Assembly: GCA_951394045.1 (NCBI GenBank)
Contig: OX595990.1
Coordinates: 1,426,001-1,490,000, forward strand
DNA from: Nitzschia sp. DOCU1
Taxonomy: Eukaryota > Bacillariophyta > Bacillariophyceae > Bacillariales > Bacillariaceae
Direction of reading: 5' to 3'
DNA: 64,000 bases
The position numbers and the translations under genes are program-made. The notes under the pieces were generated by a model. It did no database searches, was not told the DNA's origin, and saw only the letters and a program-made list of their open reading frames with translations. Of this stretch, positions 1-9,077 are shown in pieces; within the stretch, counting starts at the first letter, position 1; every line of letters begins with the position of its first letter.

Positions 1-1510
1 CTTTGTAGACGTCATCAATGGAAACTTTTGATCTTCTCGGTCTCCTGTTCAACCATGTAAATACTTTTACAAAGATGTTCTTTCGATGCGCGGCCAAGTC
101 TCCGCGCTTGTCTTCCTGAGGCCTACGTCCCAGATAGGCTCTCCTGATTTCATCTTCGTCTGGACCACTGCCATAAATATCCACAGGAAAATAGTTTCCA
201 GTCATTTGTTTGTAATAGTCTTCGTATTCCAGGAGGAGATTTAGACCTTTGGCCCAAAGTAGCTTGCCGATGAAATAGACTTCTCCAACATGGTCGTCTT
301 TGGTTTGTGATTCATTCTTCAAGTTCACTCTCCCTTGCAGAATAAACTCTTCTCGAACTCCATGAACGTTTACGGTGACTTCTCGTTCCGGTGCGAACGG
401 CTGCAGAACATCCGATAACTTGATAACCTTGTGGCAATAGGCGCGTACCATCGCCGACGACATGAGACGTATGGCTGGTGCCGTCCACAAGCCCGAGTAG
501 TGCTGGGTGGCGTATTGATCATAATTCGTGTGAATAATCCCCAACACATAGTTATATCGTTTCGTCCACCCTTCCCCTGGTGCCCGAAACCAGTTGACAT
601 GTTCTGGCTCTTCCAAGATGCACACATCCAGCTCATCCGATGGTAGTTGCTCAATAATATCCCCCATGGCAAATACACTACCCAAACCAGCGTGGTATCG
701 AGCATTGTAAAAGACGATATTCAAATTCTTGGCCGCATTGGGCATGCTCGCTTGGTTTGCCAACCACTCTCGTACATAGGCTTCTTGCTCATCTGTCGAG
801 TTGAAAATCTGTCCATTGAAAATTTTCTGCTGGTCTTCTGGAAGCTCCAGCCATGGTATCACCAATGTTACCCAGCTGCTCTTGCCGTTTGCTTTGCTGG
901 TAGCATTCCGGTTAATCTCTTCCAGCTCCTCATGTAAGTAGGCCGCCCGTAGCAGAGGATTCACAGCTGTTCCAGTCATCCACGGCAAAGCCGCTGTAGT
1001 AACAATGTGAATATAACGACCTGGCCTTCTTAGATCCGATTGCGGTGTAATCGATTGTGGGTTAATGCAGGCTTGATCAAAGTCTTCTTCATCGTCTAAT
1101 CTTGCTTCTTCTTCACGACTCAATAGATTTGCACTCGCAGCTGCGATTCGGTTGAAAAAGATTTTGCGGCGTGCATTTCGTTTGATCTCTGCGGGGCTTT
1201 CCTCCACCACGTCGGTACTGTTATCGCTTTCGCTTGAGTACACGGAAGTTGTTGCGTTTGTAATATCTGCCCCCAGTGGCTGAGAGGCTTCTACCAGATC
1301 TTCTTCTGAAGACCGCACCTCTTGTTGCCCTCCTCGCCAGTTCTCGCCGCCGGTTCCAGTTATAAACTCCAGAGACGCCGTGGACGACGACGCGGAACAG
1401 GAAGAGATGAATCGAGCGCTGGACACCAAAACGAATTTCCCCACTACCACCAGTAAAATTATTCGGACGATTATCCGTCCTAACGATCGAGTATTGAATA
1501 TGGAGAGCAT
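1..1510 (-). CDS. DGD: Digalactosyldiacylglycerol synthase, N-terminal part (runs off the window)
   Basis: This gene makes digalactosyldiacylglycerol from MGDG and UDP-galactose, the main galactolipid step of plastid membranes. The minus-strand frame is open from the first ATG (1510) to base 1, about 503 codons, so the C-terminus is missing. Motifs match the plant DGD1/DGD2 family in order: PWMTGTAVNP (about residue 175), LEEPEHVNW (about 297), GIIHTNYDQY (about 328), AYCHKVIKLS, VNVHGV (about 380) and YFIGKLLWAKG (about 410), the start of the GT4 donor-binding half. An in-frame stop lies upstream near 1583 and no earlier ATG follows it, which fixes the start. The N-terminus has a strongly hydrophobic stretch (about residues 10-30) ending in VSSARF, compatible with a signal peptide or membrane anchor. 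The following 100 residues are Ser/Glu-rich and not conserved. The family is secure, but I cannot tell DGD1 from DGD2. Confidence 0.92.
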   Translation of the reverse strand, partial: MLSIFNTRSLGRIIVRIILLVVVGKFVLVSSARFISSCSASSSTASLEFITGTGGENWRGGQQEVRSSEEDLVEASQPLGADITNATTSVYSSESDNSTDVVEESPAEIKRNARRKIFFNRIAAASANLLSREEEARLDDEEDFDQACINPQSITPQSDLRRPGRYIHIVTTAALPWMTGTAVNPLLRAAYLHEELEEINRNATSKANGKSSWVTLVIPWLELPEDQQKIFNGQIFNSTDEQEAYVREWLANQASMPNAAKNLNIVFYNARYHAGLGSVFAMGDIIEQLPSDELDVCILEEPEHVNWFRAPGEGWTKRYNYVLGIIHTNYDQYATQHYSGLWTAPAIRLMSSAMVRAYCHKVIKLSDVLQPFAPEREVTVNVHGVREEFILQGRVNLKNESQTKDDHVGEVYFIGKLLWAKGLNLLLEYEDYYKQMTGNYFPVDIYGSGPDEDEIRRAYLGRRPQEDKRGDLAAHRKNIFVKVFTWLNRRPRRSKVSIDDVYK

Positions 1511-2685
1511 TTTACGATTGTGCCATTGGAAAGTGCGAGTACCAAAAGAGCATTGAGAGAATGATGTGGATGAGCTATTCTATCAGAGCTTCTTATACAG
1601 CAAATGATGGTCACGGTAGGCAGTGAAGTCTTGTCCCCTTCGCAGACAATTGAAAATGAGAGAGGAGGAAGGCCTCCGCAGCGGGCATTGGTATGCGAGA
1701 ACACTTCTTGATTGGCTTGAATTTTTCAACCCGAAAAAAAAACGGCGCCAAAAAACTAATCCACCTGCCAAACGGGCAGGCGCACGAATCGTCGTACAAT
1801 TCTACGGGGAATTCCCTACTCAACTTGAGCCTTTGGGATCGAAAAAGACTTCGTTCGCCCACGTCATCGTATCCGACTCGACTCTGTCCGTCGCGCTTCC
1901 GCCAGTGGGGGATCCAGATCGTCCCCTTTTTTGCCTTTCGTTTCATACTGTATGGTCATTTCAACGTCAAAAAGAATCAATTGGGACGATGCGAAAAGCA
2001 CGCTTTGTGTTTACGTTTACTGTTGCATACACTGTACCGCAAAAACATATCCTTCAGACTAGTACAATACTCCATTACGGAGCAAGCAATAGCTAGTGCG
2101 GCACTTTTGTCCGGTACCGGTCGCTCTTTCCACGCTCCTACTGGTAGTAGCTAGTGGCATCAGCAGCAGCTACTAGCTGCACTAGAAATCGGGAAGGCGT
2201 CAACAAAATACGACCCCTGGGTGATATGCCACACATTGGTACCAAGGAGACCGAATCAGATAAAATGTGGCGCTGCGCCCGTGGAATCTTGCATCTGGCG
2301 ATCAGACTCCCAAACAAGAGGAAGCCGCCCGGCGTGATCGGTGGTTGAAATTTCCAATTTTCGCGATAGTGCGGTCGGTTGGATGGCGACCTTCGATACT
2401 ATTTTAACGTCACTTTAACGTAATGGATGCCGTTTTCATTCTTGGCACCACAACTTGGTGCACGTTGCCGATTTCCTTTTTGGCCTCATCTCCACGTCTC
2501 TTTTGACCCGTCAACAACAGCGGTGCTCGTTTCGAAAATTAGCCTTCGCTCTCATCGTTTGTTGGCATTCGCTGCTGCGGAGGTGATCGATTTGGGCTGT
2601 TTAATCGTTTGAGGTAGTTTCCATCCAAAAAGTGCAGAGCAACAGTATAATTTCGAGGGGATTTAGAAGACCAAGAACAAATACG
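1511..2685. other. Intergenic region between divergent genes
   Basis: This 1.2 kb stretch separates the DGDG synthase (minus) from the coiled-coil gene (plus), so it should hold both promoters. Open frames on both strands overlap each other and resemble no family. I see no transposon ends or RNA genes. Confidence 0.5.
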
Positions 2686-3342
2686 ATGGAATCTTCACTC
2701 GGTGAAAAGAACGTCATTTCAAAAGGTTCGCAGAACCAACTGTCGTCCAGCTACGAAAAGTCTATGCGTGCTTCTAGCCAAAGGAAACAACGACGTAGTC
2801 AGGGCGGCAACGAGTCACGTGACGATGGAGACCAGGGTCTTCTCCGCCAATCCAAACGCGGTTATTCGAAATCGGAAAGGAATATCAAATCGAAAGGACC
2901 AGGGATACCAAGGGCGTCACTTTCGTCGTCCAGAGGCCGGCCACCCACCTCTCGTCACCGCAAAAATGCGGAATCCCTCGACTCGGCTCACCTGGAGTTG
3001 CTCCGTGCAGAGCGCAATCGCCTAACTAAACGGTTAAAAGACCTTGAGACACAATTCGAGTCCACACAAAAGAAAAAAGCATACGAAAAGAGTACGTTTT
3101 TGATGAAGCGGGGGCAGCTATTAGTGGAAATTGAAGGGCTACGAGACGACAAGAATTTTCTGCTAAAGAAACGGGACAGGCTAAGCGACAAACTGCTCGA
3201 TGAGCACCTAAAAAGACTGCATCTACTGGAACTGGAAGAGAGGAAAGAAACCGAATCGAGGAAGCTAGAACAGGAAGTGGAGAAAAAAGACGAAGAGAGG
3301 AAGAGGGAAGAAGCTTCTGCGTCACAAGTGACCGAAACTTGA
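2686..3342 (+). CDS. Hypothetical basic coiled-coil protein
   Basis: This 218-residue protein is not recognised. The first true ATG is at 2686; the frame is open further upstream but only with a GTG. Residues 1-90 are Ser/Arg/Lys-rich and probably disordered. From about residue 95 to the end it is a continuous charged coiled coil with heptad-like leucines (LELLRAERNRLTKRLKDLE, then LLVEIEGLRDDKNFLLKKRD) and a Glu/Lys-rich tail. It converges with the next gene, which also encodes a small coiled-coil protein. A scaffold or cytoskeletal role would be a guess. No transmembrane or targeting segment is visible. Confidence 0.6.
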   Translation: MESSLGEKNVISKGSQNQLSSSYEKSMRASSQRKQRRSQGGNESRDDGDQGLLRQSKRGYSKSERNIKSKGPGIPRASLSSSRGRPPTSRHRKNAESLDSAHLELLRAERNRLTKRLKDLETQFESTQKKKAYEKSTFLMKRGQLLVEIEGLRDDKNFLLKKRDRLSDKLLDEHLKRLHLLELEERKETESRKLEQEVEKKDEERKREEASASQVTET

Positions 3343-3562
3343 TGGGGTTGATTAGCTTATGTTTGGTGGCTTGTGCAAACGAAATACAGCTTTGATGAGA
3401 GATTATAAACTAAGGACATAAAAGGGTATCGAAGGGCTGTAGAGGCTGATGGCACTACTCGTCTCTCAGGGGGGGGGCAATGTTGCCAGTTAAGTCTCTT
3501 CTGACAATAATTTTATAGCTAGTGAAGATATATTTTGATCAAGGTTCAGTCTATAGCTCAGG

Positions 3563-4012
3563 CTATATCTCGTACCCTTTGAGAGCGTCAATTCTATCTT
3601 GTAGCCTCCAGCACGCTTCCATCAGGTCTTGTTTTTCCTTTCTCAACGTCGCCGCAGTCTCTCCTAGAGTCGATAATATATCTTCAGCTTTGAAGCTATA
3701 TGATATTTGTGCTGTCTGGAGCGACGCAATCATGGCTTCGTAGACCAAACAACTCTCTTCCAGTGCCATGTTTTGTCTGGCTAAATCCTGTTCTTCTTTC
3801 CGATGATACTTGAGGGACAAATTGGGAACTCCCAGACTTTTCGGCCCAGACTGCCTTGCCCGACTCGCAAGTATCCGTTGTGGTCCACTTCCATGCTTCG
3901 TCCAATAGTCAGCGCTGTGCTCTTCCAAGTCTCTTCGCTGTAGATTCTCGCAGGATCTAGTTTGGACGCATGACGTGGACGCCGTTCGACGCATTGCAGA
4001 TGCCGCGGCCAT
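3563..4012 (-). CDS. Hypothetical small coiled-coil protein
   Basis: This is a 149-residue single-exon frame. ATG 4012 is the first true start. The N-terminal 60 residues are Ser/Thr/Arg-rich. Residues about 70-145 form an amphipathic helix region (KEEQDLARQNMALEES, then TLRKEKQDLMEACWRLQDRI). The family is not recognised. It converges with the preceding gene at a spacing of about 220 bp and lies head to head with the dephospho-CoA kinase gene. It could also be the last exon of a longer gene, because the upstream side is short. Confidence 0.5.
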   Translation of the reverse strand: MAAASAMRRTASTSCVQTRSCENLQRRDLEEHSADYWTKHGSGPQRILASRARQSGPKSLGVPNLSLKYHRKEEQDLARQNMALEESCLVYEAMIASLQTAQISYSFKAEDILSTLGETAATLRKEKQDLMEACWRLQDRIDALKGYEI

Positions 4013-4541
4013 GGTCAAAAAGTTCTTTCGTATGCTGTTGGGAATTCGTTTCCCAATTTATTGAGGCAATCCTACGGCCAAGAAAGAAACTAGATGATAG
4101 AAAAATGACGTCCAAGATTTGGCTCTTAAGAAACTTCTTCGTCGGGATTCATCGAGACGTGTAAAGCTAATAGAGCCAAGATTTTGGCTATCTTAGGAGT
4201 TGGGTCCCGCACCGGGATTTCATAGGATCGGGTTGGTCCTGTGGCCAAATGCGCGTGTGGGGGCGCGCGAATCTGAACTCGGACGTACACGGGCACGAAT
4301 ACTTCGACCATGTTCGACTGGACTGACCCCGAGACAGATCCAAACACGAGTTGGGACGCACGGGTTCAGATTGCCCATCGTGGACCATGAGATTATTGCA
4401 CACCGCGGATGGAGCATAAACCTGACCGCTCCTGTTACCCAAGAGCACTTGCCGTTGAACGAAAAGTTCATTGCCAAGAGCCCAGGACCTTATTACTTTT
4501 CTTCGTTACATCGGGAAGGACACTGCTTGCCTTATTCACAA

Positions 4542-5906
4542 ATGTTGACTCGTCCGTTTACGCGGCTGGTAGTCGCCTTTGGACAGCGGCGAGTGACGCA
4601 GCGTCAGCTTGTCGAGGAAGTTGTACTGGGGATGTGGATTTTGGTGCCATTTGGTTTTCTTGTCGGCCTTATTACATCGAGAATTTGCACCAAGATTCAT
4701 TTCAATTTCATCCGAAGTGACGTGTGGACCACCATTGTGGTCTTTTTGATCGGAGATGTCTTGATGGAGTGGTTGCTTCCGTCCCTTTCGTGTTTACCTC
4801 TGGCAGACGGTGAAGAAGGGGACTACTATTACAGCTGGAGCTGGCTTTTGCAGATTTACGGAATGAATTGCCCAAAAGATTTTGCTTCGAGTGCCAGCCT
4901 TCTCAGTCCAGACGCTACCGCAATTCTATTTTCACTTCGACTGGTATTTTTATGCCTGGGGGTGCACATTGGAGAAAGCATCTGTTTTGTTGCGTTGACA
5001 GGAGGAATCGCTACGGGGAAGTCTACGGTCAGTCGACTCTTTGTGGAGTACAATGATTCGATTGACCAAAGTGCCAGTCAAACCAGTGGAAGCAACAAAC
5101 GCAAATCGAAAAAGGGAGCTTCGAACCAAGGAGCCAACAACCAGAGTGACCAGTCGGGCGATGACTATAAGGAAGGAACCGTCACTTTAATTTGCGCTGA
5201 TAAGATCGCCCATCAGATTCTGCTTCCCCCAGCTGTTCTCGCTCACGAGGAAGAAGTGGACGACGATGGAGCTGACGATGACGACGAGGATTCCACCTAC
5301 GAGTACCTGGTCAATCCCAATGACTCTGTATATCCACATATTTTATCAGCATTCGAAGGTGAAGATATTCTTGCGCCAGATGGTACTATTGATCGACTCA
5401 AGCTGGGTTCCATCGTTTTCAAAGATCCTCAAAAACGAAGGCGGTTAAATCGCATCACGCACCCAAGGATCATGATGGTATTGATGCAGCGACTATTGCG
5501 TGGCGTCTTTTTTGGAAGCAATGACCTGACGATTGCAGACATCCCTTTGCTCTTCGAATCCGGGAAACTCTCTTGGATTTTCGCGGTAACCATTTGCGTG
5601 ACGGTGGTGGATCCATCGATTCAACTCGAACGCTTACGGAAACGCAATCCCGAACTATCCAAGGAAGAATGCCAGTCGCGCATCGACAGCCAGCTACCCC
5701 TCGCGAAGAAGCAAAAGATGGCCGACATTGTCATTGACAATAGCGGTAGTCTGGAGGATCTGAGTGACCAAGTGGAGAATGTCCGGCGAGATCTCATGGG
5801 ACGATTGTATGGTATCGGTATGTCCCTGCTGCAGATGTTGTTGCTGATTGGTGGATCGACTTCCATCGCCGTGTCGTCCAAGTTCTATTCACATTGGCAG
5901 CAATAA
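4542..5906 (+). CDS. coaE: Dephospho-CoA kinase with N-terminal membrane segments
   Basis: The enzyme phosphorylates the 3'-hydroxyl of the ribose of dephospho-CoA, the last step of CoA synthesis. Counting from ATG 4542 (454 residues), the P-loop GGIATGKST is at about 154-162. Family motifs follow: ADKIAH, the ITHPRI segment, ADIPLLFES, LRKRN, and RIDSQLPLAKKQKMAD with the closing VIDNSG. Before the kinase lie about three hydrophobic segments (roughly residues 30-47, 62-78 and 126-142), so the protein is probably membrane-anchored. An Asp/Glu-rich insertion of about 20 residues follows the ADKIAH strand. The C-terminus carries another hydrophobic stretch, as in the human homologue DCAKD. The frame is open upstream of 4542 to about 4200 without an ATG, so a 5' exon is possible. 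A consensus donor (GTATGT at 5818) offers an alternative C-terminus; see the next entry. Confidence 0.85.
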   Translation: MLTRPFTRLVVAFGQRRVTQRQLVEEVVLGMWILVPFGFLVGLITSRICTKIHFNFIRSDVWTTIVVFLIGDVLMEWLLPSLSCLPLADGEEGDYYYSWSWLLQIYGMNCPKDFASSASLLSPDATAILFSLRLVFLCLGVHIGESICFVALTGGIATGKSTVSRLFVEYNDSIDQSASQTSGSNKRKSKKGASNQGANNQSDQSGDDYKEGTVTLICADKIAHQILLPPAVLAHEEEVDDDGADDDDEDSTYEYLVNPNDSVYPHILSAFEGEDILAPDGTIDRLKLGSIVFKDPQKRRRLNRITHPRIMMVLMQRLLRGVFFGSNDLTIADIPLLFESGKLSWIFAVTICVTVVDPSIQLERLRKRNPELSKEECQSRIDSQLPLAKKQKMADIVIDNSGSLEDLSDQVENVRRDLMGRLYGIGMSLLQMLLLIGGSTSIAVSSKFYSHWQQ

Positions 5907-6162
5907 CGTTGTTACATTTCTACTGGGGGAAGACCCGGGGAAGATGCCATCCATTTGCATTCCGACATGATGGGGACGGTCCTGAGTATCATACATCTTT
6001 GATATATTATTTTGCTGATGTTATGAGTTTCGCATGTGGTGTCGGGGTCATTGTAGCGATGAAAACCAGAGACAGTTGAAAATGCTGGCGAGCCATATTC
6101 CTCATTTCGCATTCTCGGTTGACTCTATGATAGTAGAAAGCGTTTACTTTTCTGAACAGTAC

Positions 6163-6367
6163 AGTCCCCAGCAAGCGCCCTCGCATCGAGACAGAACAAG
6201 AACGCCAGGAAAGTATTTTTCGTGAAGACGAGGCGTTTTACCGGGCTCGGAAAGATGCCCGCATGAATCGAATGCTGATGATTGGGTTATGGGAATCTCG
6301 TCGCACCTCGTTTCCCTCCCTTTACTACGAGCGGTTTCCGAATGGCATTGAGAATGCGGATCTGTAG
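6163..6367 (+). other. Candidate alternative 3' exon of the dephospho-CoA kinase gene
   Basis: A coding-like stretch ends at a TAG (6365-6367) and encodes a Lys/Arg/Glu-rich helix followed by the tail SFPSLYYERFPNGIENADL. It has no start codon of its own. Splicing the strong donor at 5818 to the acceptor ending at 6162 (GTACAG) joins it to the kinase in frame with matching phase, and replaces the C-terminal hydrophobic segment with a soluble charged tail. The 345-bp intron would be long for this window. Whether this is the main form, an alternative form or chance needs transcript data. Confidence 0.4.
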
Positions 6368-6683
6368 TAGGCGACGACTATCATTCATTTACTGGCTGCA
6401 ATGGCGACTGGTGGCTTTATCTTGTCCTTTCCGAGCAGAATAGTGCTGAATGTGTGACAACAAAGGGAACAAAAGCACCACTCTATCGATTCCTTTCGAC
6501 AACAAACTACAGTAACGGCCCAGTGGCACTCTTTTGACAAAAGTCTTACCTGGTAAGAGCAACAAGTACCTGCCTACATTTTCAAAGTAATAGAAAGTCT
6601 AGTACTAATACATTAGTAGACGTTGAAAAACGATGCAGCTGCAGTGTTGTGTCACACGCCGTGAGAATTGCGTTGTTGTTCTA

Positions 6684-7637
6684 CTAGTTCGTCACGGTGA
6701 TGTTGACGAGATCCTCCTCTTCAATACGCGCACCAGTGCTTCGGTCCTTGAAGAAATAGTGAAACCGGGGATTCTTCAACTTGATAATGGATCCGTGCTG
6801 CTTGAGATCAGGATGAACCGACGGCAGGGAATTCGTATATGCAGCAACCGCATGACGTCGCCGACTCGATCTTTACAGATATATACTTGGCGCATCGTAC
6901 TCACATCCACCATTGCTCGAACTTGCAAGGTTTCCCCCTCCACCGGCCTGCCTTGGTGGGCTTCCAGCTGTGCCCACGTAAGTGGGAGGGACTTTGTTGC
7001 TATGTTGTCAGATGAGATGCACTCTTTCTTGTGCACCTTCCAGCAAACCTTTTGACATGCTCTGGAGCAATACGAGGACTTTTTACACCGGCCACAGCAC
7101 GTGAGTATCACTGTACTGATTTTTTGCAGTAGGCACAGATGTACAGGTCCGCCCGGTCCGAGTTAATGGGCGGAGGGGAAGCCACGCTCCAGCATACTCT
7201 CCTCTTGTAGGCCTCGCGGTGTTCCCCTTCCAATATGGGGTATAATGCCCATGCCTGCATGAAAGCATGTCGATTCATGAGACTGTTTTGTAATTCTTGC
7301 GAGGCTCTCTTTGCTGATTCAACATCGTTGCCCCTGGCCAAGCGACGGAGCTCGTCCTCTGCGCATTTACGAGTCTCCTCCAAGAATGCCTCATTCAATG
7401 CCTCTCTCCAGAAGCGGACAAGCCGCAGCTATCCAAATTTTCCAGTCCGTGTTCAGTGATGGCGTATTTCTGAGCCGCCGTTTCCACCTTGCTTGCCTTT
7501 CTGATGAGACCTGCGTCCTCTTCTTGGACTCGGTTGTGAATGTCCAACCTCACGCAACAATCGTGGCAGATTTCCCGGCGGTGTTCTTTGCAGAAATGCC
7601 TTCCAATACTGTCCTCTGTATATTCAGTCTGGGACAT
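6684..7637 (-). pseudogene. MYND-type zinc-finger protein, reading frame broken three times
   Basis: Starting at ATG 7637, the frame encodes a Cys/His-rich N-terminal segment (CKEHRREICHDCC), a helical middle part (LVRFWREALNEAF onward), the MYND finger (CAYC, then CCGRC, YCSRACQ, VHKKEC; full Cys/His pattern) and a C-terminal part ending PRFHYFF to VNITVTN at the stop 6684. The four coding blocks lie in different frames. The shifts fall near 7430, 7115 and 6850, and each is explained by one missing base. The breaks are too small for introns. MYND fingers bind proline-rich partner peptides; many algal members are of unknown function. Either the gene is decayed or the consensus sequence has errors. 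The coding signal on both sides of each shift is clear. Confidence 0.65.
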
Positions 7638-7763
7638 TGTTGTTGCTGTTTGGGATTGAACAGAGTGTCGGGAGTGGATGAAGGACGAGGAGATAGTCCT
7701 TTGAGAAGGAACAAGAATGAAAATAATGACGGGAATTCACGCGGCGGGGACGAAACGCCATAA

Positions 7764-7861
7764 GCTCTTCCGCGCAAAGGCGAGGCCTAATGCTTACAAC
7801 ACGAGTTATCGTGAATGCGCCCGATTTTTGGAAATGAGGCCTCGCCTTTGCGCGGAAGAGC
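7764..7861. repeat. Perfect 25-bp inverted repeat with 48-bp loop
   Basis: The arm 7764-7788 (GCTCTTCCGCGCAAAGGCGA followed by GGCCT) is the exact reverse complement of 7837-7861. The 48 bases between the arms show no symmetry. It lies about 130 bp upstream of the MYND gene start. The arms are GC-rich in an AT-richer context. It could be a miniature transposon, a hairpin RNA or a chance remnant; no target duplication is evident. Confidence 0.8.
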
Positions 7862-8630
7862 AACACTTATTTTTATATTCCGATTTAGCGGAATACCAGG
7901 TATCGTACAAACGTGTACCCGAGGTACGGAAAAACGTTATATTCCGATTGGATCGGAAGATAAGGACTTCACCCCTATAAGTTATACCAACGTAATATTG
8001 TTGCTGGATCCTCGCTAAGACTGACAGGGGTGGAGACCTACTTGACTCGACTCAGCAGACTCACTACTCCTCTCGTCTTTCGCATCACACCGTCCGAGTG
8101 ATCCATATCCATTGTTACCTTTGCACTCGGCCGTCACCTATCACAAAAGCAGTCTTTTACCACAAATAATAGCTTTGGTTTTGTTGCAAACTTCTTCCAT
8201 CAGCCTGCTTCATTGGAATTTTAAAAAACTCTCTAGAGGTTACTACTTGCGCGACGGCCTATTTCAATCTAATATGCCGCTAGACTCGATCAAAACGAAT
8301 GATACAACTATTATTTTTTAGTCTAGCTATTGTCCAATCTATTAGAAGTGTTGAATGTCACGCCCATAAGCATATCGCTGTTTTCTTCATCTGTCAAAGA
8401 AAGAACAAAGTCTTTGAGAATCTGAATGGCGAAGCGATACAATTGTTCAGCCTTGTCCAAGCTCTTAGTATAGATTCGTGTTCATCCCGACCAAAAGTCC
8501 AAACTTGTGATGCAACAAGCCCAAGTTAAAAATGATGCAGGCGCAGTGGCATTTCAAGACTTTGAAGTCCGAATAAGAATGTGCTTGTAGGAAGAAGAGA
8601 CTTCCAAAGCAAAAGAATAATTCATCGTCC
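7862..8630. other. Non-coding stretch with a cluster of small hairpins, flanking the retrotransposon
   Basis: No gene is recognised. Bases 7876-7895 (TATTCCG, loop, CGGAATA) and 7942-7958 (TTCCGAT, TGG, ATCGGAA) are perfect 7-bp-stem hairpins, and GTACCCGAGGTAC-like symmetry lies between them. The right boundary is the 3' LTR. The last four bases, GTCC (8627-8630), form one copy of the element's target duplication. Confidence 0.5.
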
Positions 8631-9047
8631 TGCACTACGCTGAAAGTACGATGAAAAAGTTGTAGTGGAAATAATTGTGAGATCTAAGTTATCGCTGATT
8701 CTATCGCTCCTAGACCACGAGGGTCTTTCCTCAACGCATCCAGTATGCGTTGGATACAACTCCCACTGATCTAGCTTCTCGGATCTCTTCCAGATCTATA
8801 GCTAGATACCGTTGGAGGTTCTAGTCCAGTAGTAGACGTCGACGGCTTGCCGCGCTCGCCGTTGTCGTCGTCATTGCTCGTCAGCCGCGCCGGCCTTGCC
8901 CGTCCGTCCGTGCGTCCACAGACGTTCGACCAAGTCGACATCAGCCAGGTATGTTTCTATGGTATGTAGGTACGACACGTAGGCCATTGTGTGGACTCTT
9001 TACTCTAACTACTTGTTAGGTCTAGAGGGGTATTCTAGTGTACTGCA
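8631..9047 (-). repeat. 3' LTR of the Gypsy element
   Basis: 417-bp direct copy of 13731-14147. Only two substitutions separate the copies (8810 versus 13910, C/T; and G/T in the GGTACGACACG segment). It starts with TG and ends with CA on the plus strand. Confidence 0.95.
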
Positions 9048-9077
9048 TGCGCCCCCATGACAAGGGCTTCTAAGAGC

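Noticed and set aside
1623..2154. Overlapping plus-strand frames of 150-160 codons upstream of the coiled-coil gene
   Set aside because: Two frames overlap each other and a minus-strand frame, and none shows family motifs, so they look like chance openings in promoter DNA.
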